DNA of 43,005 nt from Acidobacteriota bacterium (lineage in GTDB: Bacteria; Acidobacteriota; Terriglobia; Bryobacterales; Bryobacteraceae): the NCBI GenBank assembly GCA_026394075.1, contig JAPKYX010000048.1, forward strand, positions 1 to 43,005, written 5' to 3'. This document shows positions 36,303-43,005 of this stretch, piece after piece (the stretch's first letter is position 1; each line of letters starts with the position of its first letter). The notes under the pieces were generated by a model that had not been told where the DNA came from, did no database searches, and saw only the letters and a program-made list of their open reading frames with translations. The position numbers and the translations under genes are program-made.

Positions 36303-38105
36303 CTAGCGCGCCAGATCATCCTGCTCCAACCAGTTGCGGAGAATATAGGCCACGCCGGCCGGGTCCTTCTTGGCTTCTTCGGTGAGGTGTCGCGTCAATA
36401 CCTCGGTCTTGTTTGTGGTCGGTGCTTGAAGCATGGGCAGGCGGACCTGCTGTGCCGCATCAAGCACTGCCCGGCGTTCCGCCAGTTGCTCACTGATGGA
36501 CTTGTTCGGATCGTTGGGATCGATGGCGTTGGGGTCAATGTCCTTCGCCACGTCCAGCGCCGCCGGAGCGCCCTCGGCGGCCGCGGCCGACAGCGCGGCA
36601 GCCGCCGCCGCCTTCGCTTTCACGGCCTTCTTCTTCGCCTTCAACCGCAGGACCACGAACGCGATGGCTCCGATTAACACGAGCAGTAAGGCGACGGCCA
36701 CCATCAGCAGAATCTTGGTGTCGCGCAGCGGTCCAGGCACCCAAGCCGGCAACGGCAGCACGGGCAGCTGAATACCAAATAGAGCGTTGGGATTGGGCGC
36801 ACCCTGCGCGCCCGGCGTACCTGGCGTGGCCGCCACCGGCGGAGGCGGCGGGGCGGGCGGAGGCTCCTGTTGTAGCGTCGCTTCAAACGGCAGCGCCAGT
36901 ACCGAGATCGTGTCACCCCGCTGCAGCGAGACACCCGCCGTGGCCGCCACTAGTTCCTTGATTGTGTTCAGCGTCTCCGGGGTCGGCGGTTCCAGGATGC
37001 GCTTGGCCTTCGGACCCGCGCCCTCCCACCGCAAGTTGTGGTCCACCAGCACCGAGACCGACAACCGCTTGATCGACCCCAGTGGCATATTCAACCGCCG
37101 GATTGTGCGGGAGGACTGGTAGTTGGTGGTCTCATTCCGGCGCGAGGCGTTTTTGCCTGTCTCGCCCGGGCGCGAGGACGGCCGCGGCAGATTCGATGGC
37201 GTACCCGGGACTCCGGACGGCGCGGTTGACCCGCTGAAATCCTCGCTGCGCTGCTGGTTGGTCATGACGGAGCGTTCCGGGTCAAACCGTTCTTCGCTCT
37301 GTTCGCCACTGGAGAAATCAATCTCGGCGCTCACACCCGCCCGGTAATGGTCCGATCCCAACTTGGCGAGTTGGTCATTCACCTTCACCAGCAGGTCATC
37401 TTCGATCTTGGTCCGGTAGCGGATCTGCGCTTCATCGGGCTCCGGAATGCTGGGCTGGCCTGGCTTCTTGGGCTTGGCCAGGAGGTTGCCGTGCATGTCA
37501 ACCACGGTGATGTTCTCCGGCTGTAAACCTTCGACGGCGCCAGCGGTGAGATGCAAGATGGCCTGCGCGCTTTGCGGGGCCAGGGTTTCGCCGGTCTTCA
37601 GCTTCACCATGATGCTGGCCTTGGCCGCCTGGCGCTGGTCAGCGAACATCGATTCCTTGGCCAGTGATAAGTGGACCCGGGCCGATTCCACCGAACCCAG
37701 TGCCCCGATGGTGCGGGCCAGTTCACCTTCCGTCGCGCGGCGGTGGTTTACCTTCTCGGTAAAGTCCGTGACGCCCAGGTTGGGCTTATCGAACAGCTCA
37801 TACCCGATGCCCGACTTGGGGACGCCTTCCGCCGCCAGATTGATCCGCAGCTCATAGACTTTCTCGGAAGGCACCAGGATCGTGCCCCCGTTCTCCAGCT
37901 TGTACTCTACGTTCTGTTCCTTCAGGCGAGCTAACACGCCCGAGGCTTCGGTGTCGGTCAGCTTGGCAAACAGAACCTTGTAGTTGCGGGCGGTGTTCCA
38001 GTTGCCGACGAAATACATCCCACCGGCAATCACCAGGACCGCCACCACAATGGAGATCTTCTGGCGTAGCGAGAGTTTGTCGAGGAGCCGTCGGAGCTGG
38101 TCCAT
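36303..38105 (-). CDS. fliF: Flagellar MS-ring protein FliF
   Basis: 600 residues. Membrane helices at about 17-35 and 464-485 flank the large periplasmic ring-building part (YKVLFAKLTDTEASGVLARL, GIGYELFDKPNLGVTDFTEK, VESARVHLSLAKES). A proline-rich linker (PPPAPPPPPVAATPG) precedes the second helix. The C-terminal tail (VAYILRNWLEQDD) binds FliG. FliF is the base on which the rod, switch and export gate assemble. The 63-base gap between fliE and fliF is the longest inside the operon. Confidence 0.97.
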   Translation of the reverse strand: MDQLRRLLDKLSLRQKISIVVAVLVIAGGMYFVGNWNTARNYKVLFAKLTDTEASGVLARLKEQNVEYKLENGGTILVPSEKVYELRINLAAEGVPKSGIGYELFDKPNLGVTDFTEKVNHRRATEGELARTIGALGSVESARVHLSLAKESMFADQRQAAKASIMVKLKTGETLAPQSAQAILHLTAGAVEGLQPENITVVDMHGNLLAKPKKPGQPSIPEPDEAQIRYRTKIEDDLLVKVNDQLAKLGSDHYRAGVSAEIDFSSGEQSEERFDPERSVMTNQQRSEDFSGSTAPSGVPGTPSNLPRPSSRPGETGKNASRRNETTNYQSSRTIRRLNMPLGSIKRLSVSVLVDHNLRWEGAGPKAKRILEPPTPETLNTIKELVAATAGVSLQRGDTISVLALPFEATLQQEPPPAPPPPPVAATPGTPGAQGAPNPNALFGIQLPVLPLPAWVPGPLRDTKILLMVAVALLLVLIGAIAFVVLRLKAKKKAVKAKAAAAAALSAAAAEGAPAALDVAKDIDPNAIDPNDPNKSISEQLAERRAVLDAAQQVRLPMLQAPTTNKTEVLTRHLTEEAKKDPAGVAYILRNWLEQDDLAR

Positions 38106-38168
38106 GGCAATAGTTCGCGTCTCATGTCACCCCGGCCAGGCCATCCCTGGACGGTGCTTGCAATAAGA

Positions 38169-38486
38169 CTAGAGCTGCATCCTCATAACTTCCTGGTAGG
38201 CCGACACCACCTTGTTCCTGACCTGCATGAACAGATCAAACGACAGTTCGGCCTTTTGCATGGCCAGCGCCACCTGATGTAGTTCCTCACCTTCGCCGTT
38301 CAAGAACCGCTCGGTCGACTGGCTGGCGGCCTGGCCGACTGCTTCCACCGAGTTGATCGAAGCTTTCAGATACGAACCAAAGTCGCCGGAGGTAGCCGCC
38401 TGGGCCTCGCCGGCGCCCTTGATGGCATCTAGAGCGGGGGCCTTGATGGTGTCGATGACATGGCGGATGGGGGAGATGGGATTCAT
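38169..38486 (-). CDS. fliE: Flagellar hook-basal body protein FliE
   Basis: 105 residues. The family C-terminus is clear: LHQVALAMQKAELSFDLFMQ followed by VRNKVVSAYQEVMRMQL. FliE links the MS ring to the proximal rod and is exported by the flagellar type III system, so no cleavable signal is expected. It starts seven bases after flgC. Confidence 0.93.
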   Translation of the reverse strand: MNPISPIRHVIDTIKAPALDAIKGAGEAQAATSGDFGSYLKASINSVEAVGQAASQSTERFLNGEGEELHQVALAMQKAELSFDLFMQVRNKVVSAYQEVMRMQL

Positions 38487-38493
38487 GGCGCGG

Positions 38494-38934
38494 TTACTTC
38501 ATCAGGTCAATCGACCGCAGAATCATGTCACGGGCAGCGGTAAAGGCGGCGGCATTGGCCTGATAACCACGGTTGGCGTTCATCAGGTCCACCATTTCTT
38601 CGGCCGGGTTCAGGCGCGGAAACGCCACATAACCCGATTCATCCGCGTCCGGATGCCCAGGCACATAGCGCCGTTCGGGTTCGCGGTTGTCCGTGATGAT
38701 GTCGGCAATTTTGACGCCCTGCGGGCCGGACGCTTCCAGATTTTCGGCATAGACCGCCGAAAAGGGCGTCGTCTGCTCGGCACTCTCAAAGATCACGTCG
38801 CGGCGGCGGTACGGTCCGCCATCGGGCGTCCGGGTGGTTTCGGCGTTGGCGAGATTCTCCACCAGCACTTCGGCGCGCTGCCGCTGGGCCGACATACCGG
38901 AGCCGGAAACGGACAGCAGTTGAAATAAGCTCAT
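38494..38934 (-). CDS. flgC: Flagellar basal-body rod protein FlgC
   Basis: 146 residues. Rod-protein marks: MSAQRQRAEVLVENLANAET near the start, the FlgC-specific TPFSAVYAENLEASGPQGV, and the C-terminal helix MVDLMNANRGYQANAAAFTA. Its ATG overlaps the flgB stop by one base (TAATG), giving tight coupling. Confidence 0.96.
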   Translation of the reverse strand: MSLFQLLSVSGSGMSAQRQRAEVLVENLANAETTRTPDGGPYRRRDVIFESAEQTTPFSAVYAENLEASGPQGVKIADIITDNREPERRYVPGHPDADESGYVAFPRLNPAEEMVDLMNANRGYQANAAAFTAARDMILRSIDLMK

Positions 38935-39269
38935 TAGCCACGTCCCTCCTGGATAGCGGACTTGATGGCGCGGAACTGCCCCTTCAGCAGCGTCTGTGCC
39001 GCGTTGAAGCGTAGTCCGGTTTCCGACAGCAGCCGAGCCTCGCGGTCCAGGCTGACATTGTTGCCGTCATTCTTGACCGCCAGCCCTTGCACCTCAATCA
39101 CATCCGCCTTCGAGCCTTCCAGCGCCGACAGATACTCAAACTGAAAATCGACGTCCTTCGTCTTGTAGCCGGGCGTGTCGACGTTGGCGATGTTGGAGGC
39201 CACCAGCTTCTGGCGGCTGCTCAACAGGTCCATATAATGCGCGAGTTTTCCAGCGAGAGGGTCTAGCAT
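38934..39269 (-). CDS. flgB: Flagellar basal-body rod protein FlgB
   Basis: 111 residues from the ATG at 39269 (GGACGGA seven bases upstream); a TTG at 39287 would add six residues. FlgB marks: RQKLVASNIANVDTPGYKTK and DVDFQFE near the N-terminus, LLSETGLRFNAAQTLLKGQF at the C-terminus. It is the first gene of the operon flgB-flgC-fliE-fliF-fliG-fliH-fliI-fliJ. Confidence 0.95.
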   Translation of the reverse strand: MLDPLAGKLAHYMDLLSSRQKLVASNIANVDTPGYKTKDVDFQFEYLSALEGSKADVIEVQGLAVKNDGNNVSLDREARLLSETGLRFNAAQTLLKGQFRAIKSAIQEGRG

Positions 39270-39291
39270 GGCAAATCCGTCCAACAAATCC

Positions 39292-39323
39292 GAGCCACAA
39301 AAATCAGAGCCGCAGAGTGGCTC
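39292..39323 (-). promoter_or_regulatory. Overlapping hairpins in the flgB leader
   Basis: Read on the minus strand, GAGCC (39323-39319) can pair with GGCTC (39311-39307) and is followed by TGATTTTT, a terminator-like shape. Alternatively GAGCCAC (39323-39317) can pair with GTGGCTC (39298-39292). The two folds exclude each other. The palindrome GCTCATGAGC (39320-39329) overlaps the 5' arm. This may be an attenuator, an operator or a 5'-stabilising stem. Confidence 0.45.
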
Positions 39324-39331
39324 ATGAGCTT

Positions 39332-39359
39332 GTATCGGCGAACGGGGTACTGGGCTTTA
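39332..39359 (-). promoter_or_regulatory. Candidate sigma-28 (FliA) promoter of the flagellar operon
   Basis: On the minus strand TAAAGCCC (39359-39352) and GCCGATAC (39339-39332) are separated by 12 bases. The consensus is TAAAGTTT, 11 bases, GCCGATAA, so the match is five of eight and seven of eight with one extra spacer base. The transcript would start near 39325, about 56 bases before flgB, right at the leader hairpins. Confidence 0.6.
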
Positions 39360-39506
39360 GAAGGAGTTTTGCCTTAAGGTGCGATGGCTGATTGACCTAG
39401 GCGGGATCGCACCCGCCTGCCTGGGGCAGACCTCGGGCTTTGTGGGCAAGAACCGGTGAGTGGAGTTCGGCGAACGATCCAGCAGACGGTACAATTCTCC
39501 TGAGGG

Positions 39507-39701
39507 ATGAAAGTTCGCGACCTCATCAGAACTGTCGAGAGTGACGGCTGGAGGCATGTGAAAACCAAGGGCAGTCATCGTCAATACAAGCATCCTCGAA
39601 AACCAGGGCGTGTCACGATCCCTGGACATGCCGGGGATGACGTTCATCCCGATACGCTCAAGAGCATACTGACCCAAGCTGGCTTAAGGGGGAAACCGTG
39701 A
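39507..39701 (+). CDS. hicA: HicA-like mRNA interferase toxin (second HicAB module)
   Basis: 64 residues: MKVRDLIRTVESDGWRHVKT followed by KGSHRQYKHP with the catalytic-type His24. This is the usual short dsRBD-like HicA. The leader CTCCTGAGGG provides a ribosome-binding site just upstream. The first module (18039-18239) has a different active-site flank (GDHH), so the two are not recent copies. The stop overlaps the start of hicB. Confidence 0.9.
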   Translation: MKVRDLIRTVESDGWRHVKTKGSHRQYKHPRKPGRVTIPGHAGDDVHPDTLKSILTQAGLRGKP

Positions 39702-39916
39702 AACGATACGCCGTCATTATCGAAAGCGGCCCGCACAACCTTTCGGCCTATGTTCCGGACCTTCCGGGGTGCATCACCACCGGGCGGACGATCGAAGAGA
39801 TCGAGCAAAACATTCGAGAGGCCATCGAGCTGCATCTGGAAGGGATGATGGAGGACGGCGAACCGATTCCCGAGCCCACCACCTCGGTCTCGTACGTGGA
39901 ATCGCAGGTCGCGTAA
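39698..39916 (+). CDS. hicB: HicB-like antitoxin (second HicAB module)
   Basis: 72 residues with a GTG start overlapping the toxin stop (GTGA). MKRYAVIIESGPHNLSAYVP, DLPGCITTGRTIEEIEQNIR and EAIELHLEGMMEDGEPIPEP are the standard HicB fold. As in many short HicB proteins, no separate DNA-binding domain is present. It neutralises HicA by direct binding. Confidence 0.92.
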   Translation: MKRYAVIIESGPHNLSAYVPDLPGCITTGRTIEEIEQNIREAIELHLEGMMEDGEPIPEPTTSVSYVESQVA

Positions 39917-40022
39917 CGGGTTCCAGAAAGACGTTTCCGCTTCTACAAGTCAGAGCCGGAGAGTTGGTGATCTATTGGCAGATCGGTTTCCATGAACCGG
40001 GCCAAAGGGCTAAACTGCGTTT

Positions 40023-41054
40023 GTGCTTGCCACAATCTTCCTAGTCAGCCTCGCAGCCGCCGATTATGACCAACGGGTCAGCGCCGTCACTGGTACACCG
40101 GGATTTGCCGCGCTCTGGGATTTCGTCAAGCGTGATCCGGCGGACCAGCGCTTCGACGCCTGGAAAAGCTCCGGCGATCATACTGACCTTCGCCTGGACG
40201 TGGTGAACTACGTCAAGGACTATTGGGGCGAAGGGCGCGCCGCCACCTATGCCGATGTTCCGGTGCTGAATGAAGGGCCCTTTGGGAAGGCCATCCACCT
40301 GCCCACCCAAACCGACCCCACTTTCCGGCCCCTGCTGATGGTGCCCCGGAATCGCCTGCGCGGCAGCCGCATTGATGTCCACGGCCCCGGCCGCAGCGTC
40401 ACGCTGGTGGTCTGGCTGAAGCGCCTGGCGGACAGCGGGAACCATGCCGTGGCTGGGATCTGGCATGAAGGGACCGATCTGCGCGAACGCGGTCCGGAGG
40501 CCAAGCGGGTGGAACGAGGCCAGCGCCAGTACGCCATCTTCAGCGGCTTGGCCGCCAACAATGGAGCCAGTGCGGCCCACGTCTCAGAGAACGGTGCCAG
40601 TTCCTTTGGCGACAAGTTCGCCCGCAACATCAGCGTCACGCCGGAGAAGATCCCGGTGGGCGATTGGACGGCCGTTGCTCTGGTGTTCGACAACCGGAAA
40701 GACACCGTCACCTCCTACGTGGACGGCAAGGCCACCGAGTATTGGGTCCCCGATCCGGCCGCTCACCCGTTCTTCCAGTGGCCGGCCGGCGCGTGGGCGC
40801 GTGGTGAGTACCGTCCACCCAAGGGGTTCGTCCGGACAGAGAAAGGCAAGCTCAAGGCGCTGAAGGCGAACCCGTTCTGGTTCCCGCATGATCTCTATAC
40901 GCCTGCAGCGGACGCGGGCGGTCCGTTCACGATTGGCCGCGTCATCCACATCGGCCGCAACGGCACCTCGCCGGGCCTGATCGGCGGCGTGGCTGTATTT
41001 GACCGCGCGCTGAGCCCACGCCAGATTCGCCGGTTGAGTGAGTTGGCACGGTAA
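40023..41054 (+). CDS. LamG/concanavalin-like exported protein
   Basis: 343 residues with a GTG start and a short signal peptide (MLATIFLVSLAAADYD). A jelly-roll of the LamG type is suggested by GRSVTLVVWLKRLADSGNHA, WTAVALVFDNRKDTVTSYVD and the ending GLIGGVAVFDRALSPRQIRR. Such domains bind sugars or proteins in surface or secreted proteins; similar acidobacterial and planctomycete proteins have no assigned role. TAAACT lies six bases before the GTG and there is no ribosome-binding site. It ends nine bases from a convergent gene. Confidence 0.85.
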   Translation: MLATIFLVSLAAADYDQRVSAVTGTPGFAALWDFVKRDPADQRFDAWKSSGDHTDLRLDVVNYVKDYWGEGRAATYADVPVLNEGPFGKAIHLPTQTDPTFRPLLMVPRNRLRGSRIDVHGPGRSVTLVVWLKRLADSGNHAVAGIWHEGTDLRERGPEAKRVERGQRQYAIFSGLAANNGASAAHVSENGASSFGDKFARNISVTPEKIPVGDWTAVALVFDNRKDTVTSYVDGKATEYWVPDPAAHPFFQWPAGAWARGEYRPPKGFVRTEKGKLKALKANPFWFPHDLYTPAADAGGPFTIGRVIHIGRNGTSPGLIGGVAVFDRALSPRQIRRLSELAR

Positions 41055-41063
41055 AGGTTCGGG

Positions 41064-41486
41064 CTAGTAGAAGCCCGGGTACGCGGTGGTCATCTCGGAG
41101 GCCTGCTCCAGTGCCGTGCCGATCTGGATCAACTCGCCTTTTCCAATGCCCGGACAGAAGGACGCCGTTTTGCGCCACTCCTTCCGGTCACCCACCAGTT
41201 CCGGCCAGAACGGAAACAGGCGGCACTGAACGGGCTTCACCGGATGGATGGAGCAGCCGCCATCTTTCAGGAAGTGGCACTGTCCTTTGCCCCTGGGCTT
41301 CCGCATCCGGCGCTGGTGCGCTGTGCGGTAGATGTACTGCTTCTCGAACGCGGCTTTGGCGACGCCAAGAAATCGAGCGGCGTTGCGGATGTCCGCCTCC
41401 GTGAAGTAGACGTAACCCGTCACTTCGCAGCACTTGGTACAGCCCGGCTGGCAGGTGAACTGGATGGTTCCGCTGGTGGCGGCCAC
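41064..41486 (-). CDS. YkgJ family cysteine-cluster protein
   Basis: 140 residues from the GTG at 41486; the longer upstream frame overlaps the isomerase gene and is shadow. Cysteines cluster in CQPGCTKCCEVTG (12, 16, 19, 20), GQCHFLKDGGCSIHPVKPVQC and SFCPGIGKGE, the pattern of the YkgJ/UPF0153-type zinc- or iron-cluster family of unknown function. The GTG lies two bases after the isomerase stop, so translation is coupled. Confidence 0.88.
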   Translation of the reverse strand: MAATSGTIQFTCQPGCTKCCEVTGYVYFTEADIRNAARFLGVAKAAFEKQYIYRTAHQRRMRKPRGKGQCHFLKDGGCSIHPVKPVQCRLFPFWPELVGDRKEWRKTASFCPGIGKGELIQIGTALEQASEMTTAYPGFY

Positions 41487-41488
41487 GC

Positions 41489-42406
41489 CTACATCTCGCC
41501 GGCCAGTTCCAGCATCCGCTTCATGGAACGGTGTGAGGCGGGCAGGTTGATCGCCTGGGGCTTCAGGGTGTGGGTCTCCAAGCCGATCATTCCGGAGAAA
41601 TTGTCCTTCTCGAGCGCCCGGAAAATCCCTTCCCAATTCACCAGCTTGGCTTCCTTGTCGCCACCCCAATCCTTGCCGAGCAGTCCTTCGGCCTTCACCT
41701 GGACATTCAGCAAACGCGCCTTGGGGATCTTGGCGTAGCCGTTGGGGAAGACGTCCATCTCGCCCAAGCCCACTGAGTTCTGGGGGTCCCAGTTCAGCAT
41801 CAACCCCGGCACTTTGTCGAGTAGGGCCACCGTTTCGGCAGTGGTGCCGGTGTTGGTGGAATATTCGTTTTCAAAGATGGTGATGCCCGCGTTGGCGGCC
41901 ATGTTCACCATCCCGGTGTAGGCTTCCACCAGCTTCGGCAGCATGGTGGCGGGCTGCGCCACCCGCCAGAAGGAGAACCCGCGCACTTTGCGGACATTCA
42001 ACGCCTGGGCGGCTTCAATGGTCTGGCTCAAGACATCGTTGCGCTGGGCGTAGAGCTTGGCGGGGGTCAGGCCTTCCTTGGCGTAGAGGTTCTCATAGAA
42101 GTCCTCCTTGGCGATGGCTACCGTGCCCGGCATGGTGAACTTCAGCAGCGCGGAGTTATAGAAGGAGACGCCCAAGCCGGCATCATCCAGCTTCTTCCTC
42201 ATCTCCTTGAGCTGCGCCGTGGAGAACGGCCGGTAGGCGCGCACTTCCAGCCACTTCAGCTTGTACTGGTGGGCGAAGGCGATCGCCTCATCGAGCGTGC
42301 CCACCTCATCGGTGAGAACGCTCAGCCGCTCCCGCGTGAGGCGCATCGAAGCCCCGCGCAACGTCAAGGCGCCCAGCGCCGCCGCTAACAAGTCCCGTCT
42401 TCTCAC
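41489..42406 (-). CDS. Sugar phosphate isomerase/epimerase-like TIM-barrel protein
   Basis: 305 residues, GTG start. MRRRDLLAAALGALTLRGAS is a twin-arginine-like signal, so it is probably exported folded. The xylose-isomerase-like (AP endonuclease 2) barrel shows possible metal ligands in TIFENEYST, LMLNWDPQNS and MIGLETHT. Exact reaction unknown; many planctomycete and acidobacterial members accompany sugar oxidoreductases, but none lies here. TATACT sits seven bases before the GTG and no ribosome-binding site is seen. Confidence 0.87.
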   Translation of the reverse strand: MRRRDLLAAALGALTLRGASMRLTRERLSVLTDEVGTLDEAIAFAHQYKLKWLEVRAYRPFSTAQLKEMRKKLDDAGLGVSFYNSALLKFTMPGTVAIAKEDFYENLYAKEGLTPAKLYAQRNDVLSQTIEAAQALNVRKVRGFSFWRVAQPATMLPKLVEAYTGMVNMAANAGITIFENEYSTNTGTTAETVALLDKVPGLMLNWDPQNSVGLGEMDVFPNGYAKIPKARLLNVQVKAEGLLGKDWGGDKEAKLVNWEGIFRALEKDNFSGMIGLETHTLKPQAINLPASHRSMKRMLELAGEM

Positions 42407-42423
42407 GGGATCTAGTATAGCTT

Positions 42424-42440
42424 CGGTTCGGTGAGCGAAC
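42424..42440 (-). terminator. Small hairpin after clpB
   Basis: A perfect 6-base stem (GGTTCG/CGAACC) with a 5-base loop lies three bases after the clpB stop. The U-tract is absent (AAGCTATACTAG follows), so it may be a weak terminator or mRNA end protector. It directly precedes the TATACT box of the isomerase gene. Confidence 0.4.
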
Positions 42441-42443
42441 CGG

Positions 42444-43005
42444 CTACACGACGACGGGCACCGCCGCAGCGGGCTGAGAGGTGAAGCTCAGCCCGCCAGT
42501 GGAGCGGTCGTAATCGACGTTGACGCTTTCGCCATCCCGGACGATCCCCGCCAGTAGCCGTTTGGCGATGGCGGTTTCGATCTCTTTCTGGATCGCGCGC
42601 TTCAGCGGGCGGGCACCGTAGGTCGGGTCGTTACCGAGCCGCACTAGGTGCTGGCGAGCCGCGTCGGTGAGCGTGAGTTCGATCTTGCGCTCCGCCAGGC
42701 GTTTGCGCAAGCCGCCCAGTTGGATTTCGACGATCTGCTTCAAGTGCTCTTCCGAGAGAGCGTGGAAGACGATGGTTTCGTCCACCCGGTTCAGGAACTC
42801 CGGCCGGAAGAACTTGCGGAGTTCTTCCATCACGGCCAGCTTCATCATCTCGAACTGACTGCCGGCGTAGTCACCGCGGTAGTCGAGAATGCGGGCGCTG
42901 CCTAAGTTCGAGGTCATGGCGATGATGGTGTTCTTGAAGTCCACCATGCGGCCCTGGCCATCGGTGAGGCGGCCGTCGTCCAGGATCTGGAGCAGCACAT
43001 TGAAG
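42444..43005 (-). CDS. clpB: ATP-dependent chaperone ClpB (C-terminal part)
   Basis: About 187 C-terminal residues; the frame runs open through the right edge. The sequence covers the second AAA module: [20 protein letters not shown], the sensor-1 region [12 protein letters not shown], the arginine-finger region [18 protein letters not shown], and sensor 2 [15 protein letters not shown]. ClpB rescues aggregated proteins with DnaK. The tail ([12 protein letters not shown]) is normal. ClpA/ClpC are less likely because of the [20 protein letters not shown] spacing, although the distinction is not absolute. Confidence 0.93.
   Translation of the reverse strand, partial: FNVLLQILDDGRLTDGQGRMVDFKNTIIAMTSNLGSARILDYRGDYAGSQFEMMKLAVMEELRKFFRPEFLNRVDETIVFHALSEEHLKQIVEIQLGGLRKRLAERKIELTLTDAARQHLVRLGNDPTYGARPLKRAIQKEIETAIAKRLLAGIVRDGESVNVDYDRSTGGLSFTSQPAAAVPVVV

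Noticed and set aside
35135-36385. Open frame of 416 codons on the plus strand
   Set aside because: Antisense to fliG and fliH, both certain.
39379-39417. tRNA-like or riboswitch-like hairpins (GGTGCGAT/ATCGCACC and GGCGGG/CCCGCC)
   Set aside because: The two stems compete, there is no matching acceptor stem or normal T-loop, and no known RNA class fits. It lies upstream of the predicted flgB start site, so it is not in that leader.
39357-39677. Open frame of 106 codons on the minus strand over hicA
   Set aside because: It is antisense to hicA and crosses the sigma-28-like promoter region; the product resembles no protein.

Overview
The window looks like a GC-rich chromosomal segment of an Acidobacteriota member, probably of the Bryobacter/Solibacter type. 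This is an inference from gene content. It carries a VWFA-related protein of the acidobacterial type, a cytochrome/DUF1549/DUF1553 protein paired with a DUF1501 protein, a carboxypeptidase-regulatory/TonB receptor with an acidobacterial plug region, and a bacterial tetraether-synthase-like radical SAM enzyme. No rRNA, tRNA, CRISPR array, prophage or intact insertion sequence was seen.

Layout. 1-1.2 kb: N-terminal part of an outer-membrane TonB-dependent receptor, cut by the window edge. 1.5-3.6 kb: a large radical SAM enzyme with its own promoter-like region and terminator. 3.7-4.5 kb: a VapBC-type toxin-antitoxin pair. 4.5-6.1 kb: an exported truncated haemoglobin and a class-C beta-lactamase-fold hydrolase. 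6.3-10.8 kb: a 1492-residue multi-domain membrane protein of unknown function. 10.8-13.9 kb: a cNMP-domain histidine kinase coupled to a response regulator fused to a flavoprotein. 14.1-15.7 kb: a chemoreceptor with a c-type-haem motif. 15.7-20.3 kb: an S9 peptidase, a HicAB module and two alpha/beta hydrolases. 20.4-25.7 kb: a VWA / PSD1 / DUF1501 gene set. 25.7-26.8 kb: a small accessory patch (DUF2442, a low-GC orphan, DUF433). 26.9-28.1 kb: an AGE-family epimerase. 28.1-28.6 kb: a non-coding stretch with nested inverted repeats. 29.0-32.8 kb: yceD-rpmF-plsX followed by a dsbD-like gene. 32.7-39.3 kb: the flagellar basal-body/export operon flgB-flgC-fliE-fliF-fliG-fliH-fliI-fliJ on the minus strand. 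39.5-43.0 kb: a second HicAB, a LamG-fold protein, a YkgJ-like cysteine-cluster protein, a sugar isomerase/epimerase-like protein and the C-terminal end of ClpB.

How genes may work together. The flagellar operon is preceded by a sequence close to a sigma-28 promoter, and the haem chemoreceptor 25 kb away has a similar -10 element, so motility and sensing may share a regulator. The kinase and the regulator-flavoprotein overlap by four bases and should act as one signalling pair. Several genes lack a ribosome-binding site and have a TANACT -10-like box 6-7 bases before the start codon, which suggests leaderless mRNAs. The most promising items for follow-up are the tetraether-synthase-like enzyme, the regulator/thioredoxin-like/flavoprotein fusion, the giant membrane protein, the flagellar leader and the structured element at 28460-28566.
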